A stretch of DNA of 64,000 nucleotides from Kryptolebias marmoratus (lineage: Eukaryota; Chordata; Actinopteri; Cyprinodontiformes; Rivulidae). This document shows positions 51,508 to 63,496 of the stretch, in pieces (position 1 is the stretch's first letter; each line of letters begins with the position of its first letter). The translations under genes were made by a program, and so were the position numbers. The notes beneath the pieces are model-generated. The model saw only the letters and a program-made list of their open reading frames with translations. It was not told the origin of the DNA and did not search any database. The stretch spans positions 6,449,883 through 6,513,882 of the forward strand of contig NC_051433.1 of the NCBI RefSeq assembly GCF_001649575.2. Direction: 5' to 3'.

Positions 51508-52109
51508 TGGTGAATATCAGAGTGCTGTTTGTGCTGCTCACCCTTCTCAGTACGTAGCAGCCTCCCAACCTCACTGTAGGTCCAAACAAACGTCCATGTA
51601 TTCACCATTTTGGATATCACTGCTCTGATGCTCAACATGCATGTCAGTACCAGCTAGTGATTACATCCAAAATGGTGAAAGCACGTACATTACAGGTTGG
51701 GTTGCTGCTACATGTTGAAAAGGATGAACAGCACAATCACAGTTGTTGCGTAAACGAGCTGCCGAATCGCAACAGAAACGTTCCACTTTCTCTTAAAAAC
51801 AATGTCGTGTGAACAGGGCTTCAGAAAGCTGAAATCTGAGCCCTCCTCCTCTGTTTAAAGTTGTTTTTTCTCATTTCTCCTTCAGCCCCTTCTCAAACGG
51901 TTTACAGGAACCCACCCACACACATTAGTACCTTCTGTTTGACTCTTACCACCCACTGGAACACAAACTTTCTGTCATTAGAACTCGACTCCACCGGGCC
52001 GAACGTGTCACCACGAGGACAAAGGAGAATGAAAAGAAACAGAAACACAATTAAAAAAAAGCTCTCCAAACATGTGGATATCCTAACTGGGCTTTTTGTC
52101 GAGTCTTAA
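51508..52109 (+). CDS. Candidate two-exon small secreted basic protein
   Basis: An ATG in strong context (ACAATGG, 51507-51509) opens MVNIRVLFVLLTLL, a signal-peptide-like run, ending at donor CTCA|GTACGT (exon about 51507-51550, phase 1). A very good acceptor, TTTTTTCTCATTTCTCCTTCAG, leads into exon 2 at about 51886, open for 74 codons to TAA at 52107-52109. An AATAAA lies about 385 bp on (52493-52498). The product is about 89 residues with one Cys, a FCLTLTTHW block and a basic stretch RGQRRMKRNRNTIKKKL. The C-x6-W spacing and basic tail faintly recall CXC chemokines, but the other cysteines are absent and no family is assigned. The first exon overlaps one arm of an inverted repeat (51530-51742). 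A rival minus-strand open frame with a hydrophobic helix overlaps the 3' part. No transcript support. Confidence 0.28.
51530..51742. mobile_element. Hairpin (fold-back) MITE
   Basis: An imperfect inverted repeat with arms of about 90 bp around a short centre (about 51620-51650). The left arm has TTCTCAGTACGTAGCAGCCT, CCCAACCTC and TATTCACCATTTTGGATAT; the right arm is the complement, with ACATCCAAAATGGTGAAAGC, AGGTTGGGTTGCTGCTACAT and GTTGAAAAGGATGAACAGCA. It has no coding capacity of its own. Confidence 0.6.
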
Positions 52110-52544
52110 ACACACGCCACAGAGCAGAACAAGGAGAAGAACAAATGCAAAAAACATTGTGATTCTATATGCTGCTTCTGAGAAACTCAGAAGGATTTTC
52201 TCCAAACACAACATCCCGTTACATTTCAAACCCAACAGGACTCTCAGACAGAGGCCGGTCCATCCTAAAGACAAAACTGAGCGGTGTGGTGTCTGCAGTT
52301 CAGTGCAGGGAGGAACATTCAGACCTCTATATTGATAAAAACTAAACAGCCGCTCTACAGTCGCATGGCTCAACACAGGACACCTACACCTCAAGGATAA
52401 GGAACACTTATTTGAGAACCAAAATGTTCATATTTTGGCCCGAGAAGACAGATGTTTAAAGAGGGATGAAGGAAGCCATTTATGTTGAACAAGAAATAAA
52501 CAATTTTAAACAGAGGAGGCTGAGTTAGAGCCTTCTTTCTGTTT

Positions 52545-52935
52545 CATAAGGACAGCTGCCTGTGGTGGCAATTTTGGATTGGGTTGGCTCTACAACGTAG
52601 TCATTTGTAGATGTCCATCTAATGTTTGTTTTCTGCAAGTTTCAATGCAATCCATCCAATGACTCATGAGACATTTTGCTAATAGTCTGAAAGAACTGAC
52701 TTTAATAGTTTTTGCAAAGTTTTAAAAACAGATCTTGCACATTAGAGTATGTGTTGAGGATGACTCTTAGCTTCTACTGCATCACATTTGAGCTTAATAT
52801 CTGTGAAATTAGCTGAGTATTGGCCATTTTTGTGTTTGCTAAAGTCTTTTAGCTGTGGCTGCCATCTTGAATGGGATTGACTCCACACAAACATGAGCAA
52901 AAACATTACTGCTCCGCCTTCACCTTCTGCTGTGG
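52545..52935 (+). mobile_element. Family A MITE copy, two partial modules
   Basis: Begins inside a module (GCCTGTGGTGGCAATTTTGG), runs through CATTTTGCTAATAGTC, and then a second module starts with GAGTATGTGTTGAGGATGAC. It ends AAAAACATTACTGCTCCGCC with TTCACCTTCTGC. The left terminus is missing. Confidence 0.6.
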
Positions 52936-55900
52936 TTGATGAAGCTCTTTTATATTTTGGGAAGATTTTGTATCTTACAGAAAGAAAAGGAAGATTGAAA
53001 TGCTGCAATCACACTTTATGCTGCATGATTTTTTTTTTCTTGTGTCACTGGACTCTTCAGACAAAAACAATCTAGTTTTCAGCTCTTGCTGATTGATCCT
53101 GCTTGTTGTGCTCTGTGGCTCGACTCGGTTTGGGCTCAGTTTGGACCTGGAGGGCCTTTAGTGTCTCTGTGTCAAGGAGACTTCCACACATCTGCCTTAA
53201 ATCACAGCTGACTGCTAGCGGAGCTTAAGTTACTCAGCCAAAGATTGTGCTGCATTTGAAATGGTTTCCTGCATAGCTGTCTGATAACAGCAAAACAGAA
53301 AATTGCTTCTGCTAGATGCAGCAAGGCCAGCACTTAGGAGAAATTGGAAATCATAAGCTTCAATTGCATGCCATTATTCTTCTTAACGTGCTTTCTTTGA
53401 CTAGTTGCCAAAAGAAAAATAAGATGTTTCACTTCCCTACAACGTGTGGACAAGCCGAGGCAGGTTAGGAAATGTGGAAAGCGTGTCTTTAGGCCATGTG
53501 AGGAAAATATGAGAAAAAAATAAGAGAAAAAATATACTCCAACATATTTATCAACTTAGATTATGTCAAGAAGTTACAGTTTCCATTCAGTAGTCAGCTC
53601 TGACTGATTTTTCTTAATAAAATCCATTACTCAAAGTTCATTTGAAGCTTTAAAAGAGATAGTTTCTTTAAAAGGTTCTGGAAAGGATTATGTTTACTGG
53701 GGTTTTCCAAAGCAGATGTCAAATGATGTTATTTGGCTTCACCCTGAGCAAAAGCTGCTGTCTGTTGGGAGGGTTAATTACCCAGTAATGCTTTTTTTCT
53801 TCCAGTATTTTAGAAGTAAAAACCAATGCTTGAAGATTTAAATAAAAATAAAAACGTTATAAACAGACCTTTCAAATTATCTTTAAAACCAAATTTAATG
53901 CAGCCCTCTGCAGCCCGTTGCCAGGCATGGCTTGCTGCTGCTGCTGCTCTGTGTTAGTGTGGGTGTGCTGTTTTTTCTGTCAGAAGAGCTCCAAATTAAA
54001 TACACAGTGGGCGTCCTGATCCAAGATCTGCATTCTATAAGAATAACCATTTCTCCAACCCAACATGAATCATGTTTCATTCACTTTTTTTATTATTATT
54101 TTCAGCCAAAAACAGGATATAAAGCGACACACAAGCTGTGAGAAAATACAAAGAAATCCTTGTGACTTAAGTTTTCTTTATCATGTCCTTTCTCTCCTTC
54201 CAGTGTAGTTTCACTCTGGGAATTAGGAAAAAAATTTGCTGAAGAAACATATTGTACAGTTACCATAGAAACAAAATCCTACTCTGTTTACCTTTGACAG
54301 ACAACCTGAATGATGTTTAGATCCTATCATTGCAGCATCTTCCTGCCTCTAAATGTGTTTCCATAAAACACCACAGAAGAGCAGCAGAACCTGTCAATTA
54401 AGAGATTCCCATCCGTCAATTAAGACGGGAACAGGACATACTGTAACAAAGTAGAAATTATACTGTTTTGCTAGATACAAAAGCTTTTTATGGTTTCTCA
54501 AACTAGATTTTGGCAGACAGCGTTATGATGACAATGTAACAATCTAGTTGCAAAATAACGCCAAAAGGTTTGAGTATCTTTAGAAAGAATAAACATAACA
54601 AAGTCTCGAGCTAAATTGTTTATACATTTAGTCTGCGGGCTGAAACAAAGAAAAAAACTTTGTGCAAAACTGTAAATTCACTGAAAATATGTAGCAATAT
54701 GGAATGTTTCAAAAGAGCCTGCTTATAAATTTATTTTGTCCATATTAATCATAAACAATGTTTAAAAAGCTATGTAAGTCTGCTTAACACTTTATAAATT
54801 ACATATAGTCATTATCATTAAATGTAACAGCTATGAATGCTCCAGTCTAATATTTTTCTAGATTTGAATAATAAAACAGGTGTGTGTACTATTGTTCTAT
54901 CTACACCAGACTGCGTGCAGTGACAGAGGAAACCCAGATCTGCTCAAGTGGCAAAATTGGACTTTTTTCCAAAGGTGCATGAGCTGAAACCTAAAAGGAT
55001 AGTCTGGTTGTTTTAGAAGTGATCTTCTGTTAAAATAGTTATCAGTTCTTCATCAGCTGTGACATCAGTCATTGAACACTGAGTATTTTCAGGCTTACAC
55101 AAGTCTTTTTTCCAAAGGTTCATACTGAAGTGAAAGAACACTGCATCAATATTAAACCTCCAAACTTTTGCATGACGCAGTTTGTTTAGTTTGGTGCTGT
55201 TTTCTCAACCAAGCAACATCCATTTTATTACGTGGACACATGTATCCTCAGGCTGCTGAATGTATCCGTCCGTCTGATCAGCACATCCAGTCAGTCCAAA
55301 AGTTTACTCAACTTCTGGCAAACTGATCCAGTCAGCAGCCTCTCAACATCGGCTGCGTAAAACGGCGTGTCAACGCTCAGCACACATACATTCGAGTGTG
55401 CATAAACAAACTGAACAAATGTGTCATGCTAAAGTTTTGTTGTTTAATATTAGCTAATGTAACATTCTTTCTCACCAGTTTGTCATTTTTTGAGAAAAAA
55501 GTTGTTTTCATAAGTCTTAAAAACAAAACAAGCCTTCATTTTGCCATCCATTAGCCCAGCTAATGAGTGATGAAGACTTCTACCCTTCTGTCTGTACTCA
55601 GTGATTTATGACTGGCTTATAAGGTACTAACTATTGATGGCTATCAGACAGAACATGACTTCAAAAATGACTAGACTCTCCCTCTATGTTTAAGTTTTAG
55701 TTCTCCAGGAGTGTCTCAAAGTACAGTTGGTTCTAAATGAATGTTTTAAATTTGCGTTATGGTGCCACCTGCTTTAAACCTTATGTTTATAAATACTGTG
55801 GTATGGGCTCACTGGGGGAAAAAAACAACTTGGCGTCTTTGCAATCAAGCTGTTTTACAGGCTGTGTGACAAAAATACATACATGTGTTTATCTGCAAGT

Positions 55901-58294
55901 TTACAGACCAGGGCTGCACATTATATTAAACGCATCACTGCAAGATGTGTTTGCAAAATCATTATTGGAAGGGATTGCTTGGAATGCAGTGTATCATACT
56001 ATTTCTCAGGTGCAATGACTTTATGCACTGCTTGCCAAAAATATATATTGGGCCAATCTGATGGACTCTTACTGCTCTTGATGCCCAGTTTAAATGACAG
56101 CAGCTGAGATGTTCATGGAAAGTGTGAATAAGTGAACAGAAACATGGGTTTATAACAGTCAGTGTCACAGCAACATTCAGTTCATGCACTGCCATTGCAT
56201 GATTTCTAACACTGTGAAGCTCTACCACAGAAAAGATGCAAAGTAATAATTTATGTCCTGGAAGTTGAAAAAATAAAGAGAGAGAGTAAAGTTGCAGCTT
56301 CTCACCAACCAGTTTCTTGTGGCAAACTGTTAGTCAACTACAAATAAAACTTGTGTCCAAAGTAATAAGTACTTACTTTTAAATGGTAATTACAAAAAAA
56401 TATACAAACAGATTGTTTGGTTTAAAAAGTAATATAGCTTAAACCAGTTTGACTGAATGAATTAATTTAACACACATGGAGGAACTTTAGCTACAGTGCT
56501 TATAAATGTTAATTTCCAGAATCTGAAAGATTTGTTAAACAAAATTCACTGGGAAAAGAAAGTACTAATCTGTAAAAGTAGTATATGCAGTCTTTAGTGT
56601 AATTTTTAGTCTGTAAAAGTATGATTTCTTATGGAAACTTCAATATTTACTTCACCAAAAGTCTGGCAACAAATTTAGATCATATTTTTCTGTTTCACCT
56701 TTAAGTTCTTTAATCCCATATTTATTGTTCTCTTAATAATCCAGATTTCATTTGTTACCATTGTAAGGTTTGTGTTGTGGACAGATGCCTTTTTCTAATT
56801 AACAGGAATTAGACTGTAGCTCAAAAATAGGAAAGAAAGAAAACAAAAAGAGCAAAGACTGCTTTAAAAAAAACTGCAGAACTTCCTGTCGTCAGGATAA
56901 TGTTAAAACTTATAACAGATGCACAGGTTTTACAGTAGTTTTTTTTTAAGTTTGAGGGCCTAAAGTCAGCACAAAGACTGCTTCAACCTGGTGATCAGCT
57001 TTGCACGAATGACCACAGCAACGTAATGAGCAACATGTCATTCAAAGCCCACCGGTGGCTTTCAGATAAAGTCACCTGCACCGCCCTTCGTCTTTGAATG
57101 AGAGCCAGCCCTGGTGGATCGGGTTTCCGCAGGGAGTCTGTGACTTTTACCATATGAATGAAGGCACTGCTAGCTTTTTTTCAGAGGGAGATGGATTGTC
57201 CCTGGTCTGTAGACTGGATTGTGAGCCAACCCTGGCTGCTTGTCACTCAACCTGGCCAGGGTTCATTAAACTGACTCCATTAGAGCTAATGTGTTGTAGT
57301 TCGGTGGTTATGTGTGGCCTCTCCATTCAGGACTAACAGACCACATAACTCATTGGCCTGCTGATTCAGTTCATTCATGCTGTTAAATGAAGAGCTGACT
57401 TGGTATCTTTACTTCATATCTTATCCAAAAACAAAAGTTGTTAAATACAGTATTGTGGAAAGGTTTTGAGTCGTCTCCCATTACTTTAAATTTCATTTCC
57501 AAGCAGTCCTAAAGTCCTTATGATCAATATTTCTCAAGGCTTTCTGAATGCATTTAAACCTTTCATTTGGACATTGGTTGTTTTTTTTATTCTTTTCAGT
57601 GTAGGACTTGGCCATTTTCAAGGGAATGTTGTTTTGTTAGATAAACACTTTAACTCTGACCAATGAATCATTCGGGCATAAAAATGTCCAAACTACTGGT
57701 TCTTTGTTACCAGCCGCCTGTCAGAAAGACACAGTTTATTTAAAGTTCTTTTGTTGAGTCCATGAAAAATACCAAAAATACCACAGATTGGCAGACATGA
57801 AATAATATTTTCGCACCACCAAGGAGATTTGCAAACAGTTATAAGCTGAAAACTCTGCACACAACTGAAGGATGATGCATCTCTCAAGTCCAGTGTCAAG
57901 TCTTTGCTGTTGTTTTTTTCTAAAAAAGATTACATCTACTGTAACTAGAGTTGATTTTTTTTAGGCCTGCTGACATTTTATATTGCCATTATATAATCAC
58001 AATATATTGCCCAGAACAAAGACTCAGCAAAAAATAAACTCAGTTTATTGTATCTCTGTCCCAACAGCAAAAGTTCACTTACATTATCCGTGTCTGCTTT
58101 TAATAATAATAAAACAAACACACTGAGCCTTAAATAAAATGTAAATTAGACTGATAAATTAGCTAAATGGAAATTTGAAAACACAAGTCCTGGAGTTAGG
58201 TGGGTTTACTGAATCACATGTGCAAACACATTTTGTTTCACACTTCTCTTTTAATTTTAATTTTGATCCTAATCAAACATACTAGAATACAGGG

Positions 58295-58319
58295 GTGTGC
58301 GTGTGTGTGTGTGTGTGTG
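58295..58319. repeat. (GT)n microsatellite
   Basis: Near-perfect GT run of 25 bases. Confidence 0.9.
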
Positions 58320-60552
58320 CTGGCATTTCACACAAACAACAGAATGTTGTTTTATCTGACTGCATCTTCTGGTTTCTTCCATACTTTTTGCAGCAAACAT
58401 CTTGCAAAACAAAATGCCAGAGACGTTCTAGAGACGAGTTTGTGCTGCTTTAGTTCACCTGAAGGTTTAATGGGCTGCGTGATGTTCAGTGTACACTAAT
58501 CTTGTGCATTTATGTCGCATGAATATTTGCGCCCCCTCTGCAAAGTGTCTTTCATCACTCTTTCCACTATTCTGTATATATAATTTAGTTTTCAAAGTTT
58601 AGCACCAGATCCATGTTGGATTTTCACATATTTCACTCTACTTTTGTGTCTTTGTGACTGACTTTTGTTTATTTAAAACTTCACTCATTTAGTTTCCTGC
58701 TCAGCAGTGCACCATGTTTGAACCTAAAGTAATTTAGTTTATCACCTGCATTAGTCCTTAGTCCTGCATTAGTGTCCTCCTTCACTACAACATTCTGAAG
58801 ATTGTGTCTCGTAGGTCAACTAGTAATTATCTCAGCATCAGGCTTGTTATCACCTTCATGCAGACGCGTCTTTCCCTCTTTGTTATGTTCAATAAATGAT
58901 CCTGCACACAGATGGACTCCAGTAAGGTGGTGTAGCATCATAAGCCTTATTTACAGAAGTACTGTAGGATTCATCAGAGCACGGCTGTGTGTCAGATCTT
59001 TGTGTATGTCATAACATATACGGCATTTGAGGGAATTAGTGTGACGTTGTTGTTGGGGTTTTTTGTTTGTTTTGTATTTGTTTTTATTGCTTTGGTATCC
59101 TCATGGAACAGCTGAGAAGCTAAAGAATAAAAGATCCAAAAGTAACAAGCCTATTCTTTTTAAAAATATGCTGCAGTCAAGCGTTCACCCATTTAAATCC
59201 CACCCAGACATCCCGAGACCACCTTTGGTGAAGTGTTGAACACTTCCTGTCCTGGTGTAGATTTTATGCAGGAGTACAACGCAGTAATTTAGATTAACAG
59301 CCCATTTATTTCTGGTTATATGTAGCTTACATTCCTTACATTTTGCAAGGGTGTCACATTTTCCAGAGGCCTTTGTAAACCTAAAACAAACATTAGATTA
59401 AAACGAAATAAAGTGTGGTTCTGTTTAGAGACCCTTGCTATTAGGGATAATTAAAGATTTTTAAGGCTGATTAGAACTATGTTATATTTTCCTGTTTGCA
59501 AAAAAAAAAAAGAAAAGCTGAGCAGGGCAAAAGGACAGGGTCAAAATGGCTGACAAAACGTTCTGGTTCTGGTTAAATGTAATAAATTATTAAGTGTATT
59601 ACAATGTGAACCTGTAATATTGGGAAACAAAATCTGATTACTTGATCAGCTAACTTTTTTTTTGCATAGTTTAAACCTGAACATTGAGAATATCCAGATT
59701 TAAACCAATTTCACGAAGTATTTACACCACTTTAAATCTTCTGTGTTTATGTGTTGCCATAAAACACAAAAATTCCACCATGATCTGGTTTCTACTTAAT
59801 AGGCTTTAAACTTTAAGCGTTTTTGCCGTATATCTGTCTTTAAGGGCACAGGATTGTTTAAGTCAAAGCTCATGCATCCAAAAACACTGACAGTATTAAC
59901 ATTAAACTAAAACATTTAATCTCTAAAATACTGACATCATGCAGGTCGGCGTCTTTATTTTGATATGTTGAGTATCTGATGAGCTGGTGAGCGGGAACAA
60001 CCTATGAACTTTCTCTTCCCGTATTTGTCTCATAAAGAATGTGTTTACAGTGAGTTTACGAGGCGACTGAGACACTTTCTCTGGTCGTCTCTCAACAGGA
60101 CTGAAGAGTGGAGGCCGAGGAAGGCAGAGGTGTGCTGCATGGGGGCCACAGCCGGGCCTTATGGCAGGAGGCGCCCCGAACGCACTGAGCTCTAACAACG
60201 TCCTCGAGGAGCCTCAGAGGTGAAACAGTTCACGTGGAGACACTGAAAGGTACAGAAAACGCTCGCCGTGTTCTTATTACATGCTCTTTCTGGCATTTGT
60301 TTTTCACTATAACTGTACATACTGTAAATTAGTCTTTGTAAACTTTCAAAAAATGAAAAAAGAAAGAAAGAAAAAAAAAACCTGGGTGTAATTTTTAATA
60401 ACATTTTTGATGAAGACAGGCTGTTGGCATCGCCTTACTGTTGTGACTGAAAGCTCTTGCTGAGGTTAAGTCATTTCTTTTAAACACAGACTTTAAAAAA
60501 AATAATTCATGCCTTCATTTCATCTTCACTGGACGACAGTGACAGTTTTTAC

Positions 60553-60610
60553 TTCGGCGGTGGTGCAGTGGTTAAAGAGGCGAGCCTCTCATTCCAGCCC
60601 ACCGCCTGGT
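60553..60610 (+). repeat. Short remnant of a common teleost repeat
   Basis: TTCGGCGGTGGTGCAGTGGT followed by TAAAGAGGCGAGCCTCTC resembles the widespread fish word GGCACGGTGGTGCAGTGGTTAG that borders one class of dispersed repeat. Only one end is visible. Confidence 0.35.
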
Positions 60611-61757
60611 TTCTAGTTAGAATACATTTATTGGTTAAGGCACTGAAAAGACCATGTGTTGATGCAAAAGCATCCAATACAGTCAAGTTGTACAAGAATT
60701 TTATAAAAATGTAAACAGTCCAAGCAATCAAACTACATCAAAGTATTGTAATATTATGTATCCTAATAACAAGACAACCTCTCATTGCAAACTTTATAAA
60801 TAAATATTTTTTTTTGTTGCTGCAGCTGATCTAGTTTTCCAATTTGAGGGGGTTTTATTTTTCACTACTGCTTGATTTTTGTTCTTTTTTTTGACTTGAA
60901 GGAATTTTCCTGTGTGTCCTTAAGCAATTCAAATTGGCACATAATGTGAAAAGAAAAAGGAAAAAAGAGAGCCTTTTTTTTTCTTGTTTCACATCTGTTT
61001 AAAACAATTTTACAAATGAATCTAAAATTATTACACTAATGATTGTTTTCCATGTTCAAATACTGTACCTCAAACAAGAAAACAGGATTTTAGGTGTGGT
61101 TAAAAATACTCAGACCTCACAAGCATTTACTAGTGTATCATAGCTCACATTATGTTCCATTGTAGAGGCTACGATTTTTCCTTTTGAAGTATTGTGCCAA
61201 CAGTTTTAATCCACAAGCTCTCACCTTTACACCCGAGGCAAACACAGCATCTGAAAAAAACCTTCCTGACAGAGCCTGCTGGCAGGGCGTCGCAGGTTTT
61301 AACTCGCCTGCGATTCCTGTGTTAAATACACCACACTGCATGTCAATTTATTTAAGTCAGAAAAGGCAAATGGGCTGTGATTCAGCACTCATCTTTTCAT
61401 AGTTAGATTCCATATATGTATATAATAATTCTGTCAGACTTAAAAAACAAAAATAGAAAAAACATTTACGCTACTTGTAGCCCATCCTGTTACAGCAGTG
61501 ATTGTTTTTGTACAAATCTGTCACATTTGTACGATCAGAAATACAGTTAAATACACTATGTCCGACAGGAATACTAACATACTGCATGTTTGTCCGTACC
61601 ATCAGTATATGATCCATAAAAGAATGGATCAGAAGTAGAATTCTTCTTGTTTGTATCTAATAAAGCTCTGAGATTTTTCATTTGTTGGTTTATAGAAGCA
61701 ACAAGTTTTAATTAAAATAGAGGATGTTTGCTGTTACTGATGAAATATCCATTTTAA

Positions 61758-62200
61758 ATTAAAGGCCTGGCATTTCTTGAAGGAATACATATCACCTGCT
61801 GCATGTTTTGAACTAAAATCATCTTATGTCGAGAAATAATAGTTATAACCATTTAGTTTGTTTGTTTGTTTGTTTGCACGACCTGAAACAATGCAGTGAG
61901 ATCTTGTGGGATGTGTTAGTGCTCAGAGAATGTGTTGGGAATGACTCTCAGATACTGACACATCAAATTCAGCTCAGTATCTGTCAAACTGGCCTTTTTG
62001 TGTTGGCTAAGGTCAATTAGCTACTGTGGCCATCTTGAAATGGGCTGACTCCAACTGAGAGAAGGTAATGCAAAGTTAAAAAAAAACAGCAGAATTTACG
62101 TGATGAGTTTGTGTTTCGAGTATGTGTTGGGAATGACTCTCAGCTACTGATACAGCAAATCCTAGCTCAGTGTCTGTAAAATTGACTAATTATAGTCATT
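61758..62200 (+). mobile_element. Family A MITE copy with duplicated module starts
   Basis: Starts AAAGGCCTGGCATTTCTTGA with AGGAATACATATCACC. It carries a (TTTG)n expansion (about 61856-61876), then two module beginnings: GAGAATGTGTTGGGAATGAC and, about 190 bp on, GAGTATGTGTTGGGAATGAC. The right end is truncated. Confidence 0.65.
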
Positions 62201-62214
62201 CAAACATCATACAG

Positions 62215-62298
62215 AAAGGCCCTAACCTGGAGGCAAACCTGCAACTTTTTTGCAGTGAGGCGATAGCACAAACCACTGGCCTACAGTGCCGCCCAACC
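62215..62298 (+). repeat. Interspersed repeat end (teleost type)
   Basis: CCTGGAGGCAAACCTGCAAC, TGCAGTGAGGCGATAGCACA, then AACCACTGGCCTACAGTGCC and GCCCAA matches the layout of a very common fish repeat end (GTGAGGCGACAGTGCTAACCACTGC, then CCGTGCCGCCC). Probably the same family as 63182-63425. Confidence 0.5.
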
Positions 62299-63181
62299 TT
62301 TCAGAGATTTTTTTTTTAATGTTTTTTAGTGGTTTTCTCCAGGAAGGCTTCATGGTTTGACAAAGAAGTTCTACAAACTTGCAAAGCACGCCAGTCAGCC
62401 ATATCTTTATCATTACCTGCTTAGTTTTGAGTCAGTCCTGCTTTCGTCTACGAAACAGCCCTGTTCTATCAAGCCACAAACTCCACTTCACCTCTGATGG
62501 TTTGATGTGAAGTCTGCAGCAATAAACCACCAGAGGTGCATCCTTCAGATCTTCTGTGTAGCAACATTAAGTGTGTGATGCTTTTAGATTGCTGCTGAGA
62601 CAACACACACTGTCCGCATGGAGTAATCCCACATAACTCCAGAGAATATTACAAGACAATCAGGGGCTATAAGTGAAGTTTTTTTTTGTTCTCTCTGCGG
62701 ATGTGATTATAACAAATTTACTGTTATTATTAAATTGGAGAGCAAAGATACTTCTTCCTGTTTTCATGTGTAAATCAGTTCAGGGACGTTGCTGCCCTCT
62801 GGGCTTCTGAAGCAGCATATCATTTCAGCATTCTTCCTGTTTAATTAGGATTTGTAGAGTCAATTTTTTATAATAATTTAAGACTTTGGACAGATATATT
62901 GCTTTTAGCTCCAGTCCAAGGGAACACTTGCTCCTCAGATCTGTGTTACAAGTACTGTGGTTTTTAAACGTACACGTGACTGGTGTACACCTTAACTGAT
63001 CGGTTCTTTGGTCTAGATCAGGAAGGAGTTTGTCTGGAATCACCAAGGTTTTAGAAACAGAAGCAACACCTCAAGCACATTAAATAGAACCAGCTGCAGA
63101 ACCAAAACGTAATTTGAAGGAAAATAGGGGGATTGTGGGGTTTTGTCTGCAGCAGGAACTGTATATCTTTTATATTTTAAC
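62299..63181. other. Gene-free stretch
   Basis: Unique AT-rich sequence between repeats; no gene or RNA is supported. Confidence 0.4.
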
Positions 63182-63425
63182 CATCCATCCATCCATTTGA
63201 TTTGGTCACTTCTTCTTTCAGAGCTGGTCCCTATCTCTAGCAGTCACTGTGTGAGAGGCAGAAGACACCCTGGACAGGTCCCAAGTTCATCACAGGGACA
63301 CCTAGAGACATACAAGACAAACAACCATTCACTCTCTCACACACACTTAGAGACAATTTAGGGTTACCAGTCAACCTAACATGCATGTTTTTGGTCCAAA
63401 CAGTGGATAACCTGGTAAACACAGA
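63182..63425 (+). repeat. Interspersed repeat fragment (teleost type)
   Basis: A CCATCCATCCATCCAT start, then CACCCTGGACAGGTCCCAAG, TCATCACAGGGACA, ACAACCATTCACTCTC and TAACATGCATGTTTTTGG. This is the well-known dispersed fish repeat that reads CCAGTCCATCACAGGG, CAACCATTCACACTCAC, AACATGCATGTTTTTGGA. Class not assigned here. Confidence 0.6.
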
Positions 63426-63496
63426 CATATACAGCAGCTTAGAAAGCTGAATATTTCCCTTTGGAGTTACTAGACACCAAAAACAGAGCCAAATGA

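Larger units (their letters stand above)
52936..61757. other. Long gene-free stretch
   Basis: About 8.8 kb of AT-rich DNA without a family A copy, a recognised gene or an RNA gene. It contains a (GT)n microsatellite (58295-58319), a complex GC-richer segment at 57000-57360 and another at 60080-60230. Short hydrophobic open frames here have no paired splice sites. Confidence 0.4.

Noticed and set aside
52083..52394. Minus-strand open frame ending in a hydrophobic helix (MFFAFVLLLVLLCGVCL)
   Set aside because: There is no ATG at its head. It has one acceptor-like site but no partner exon and no nearby AATAAA. It is kept only as a rival to the plus-strand model at 51.5-52.1 kb.
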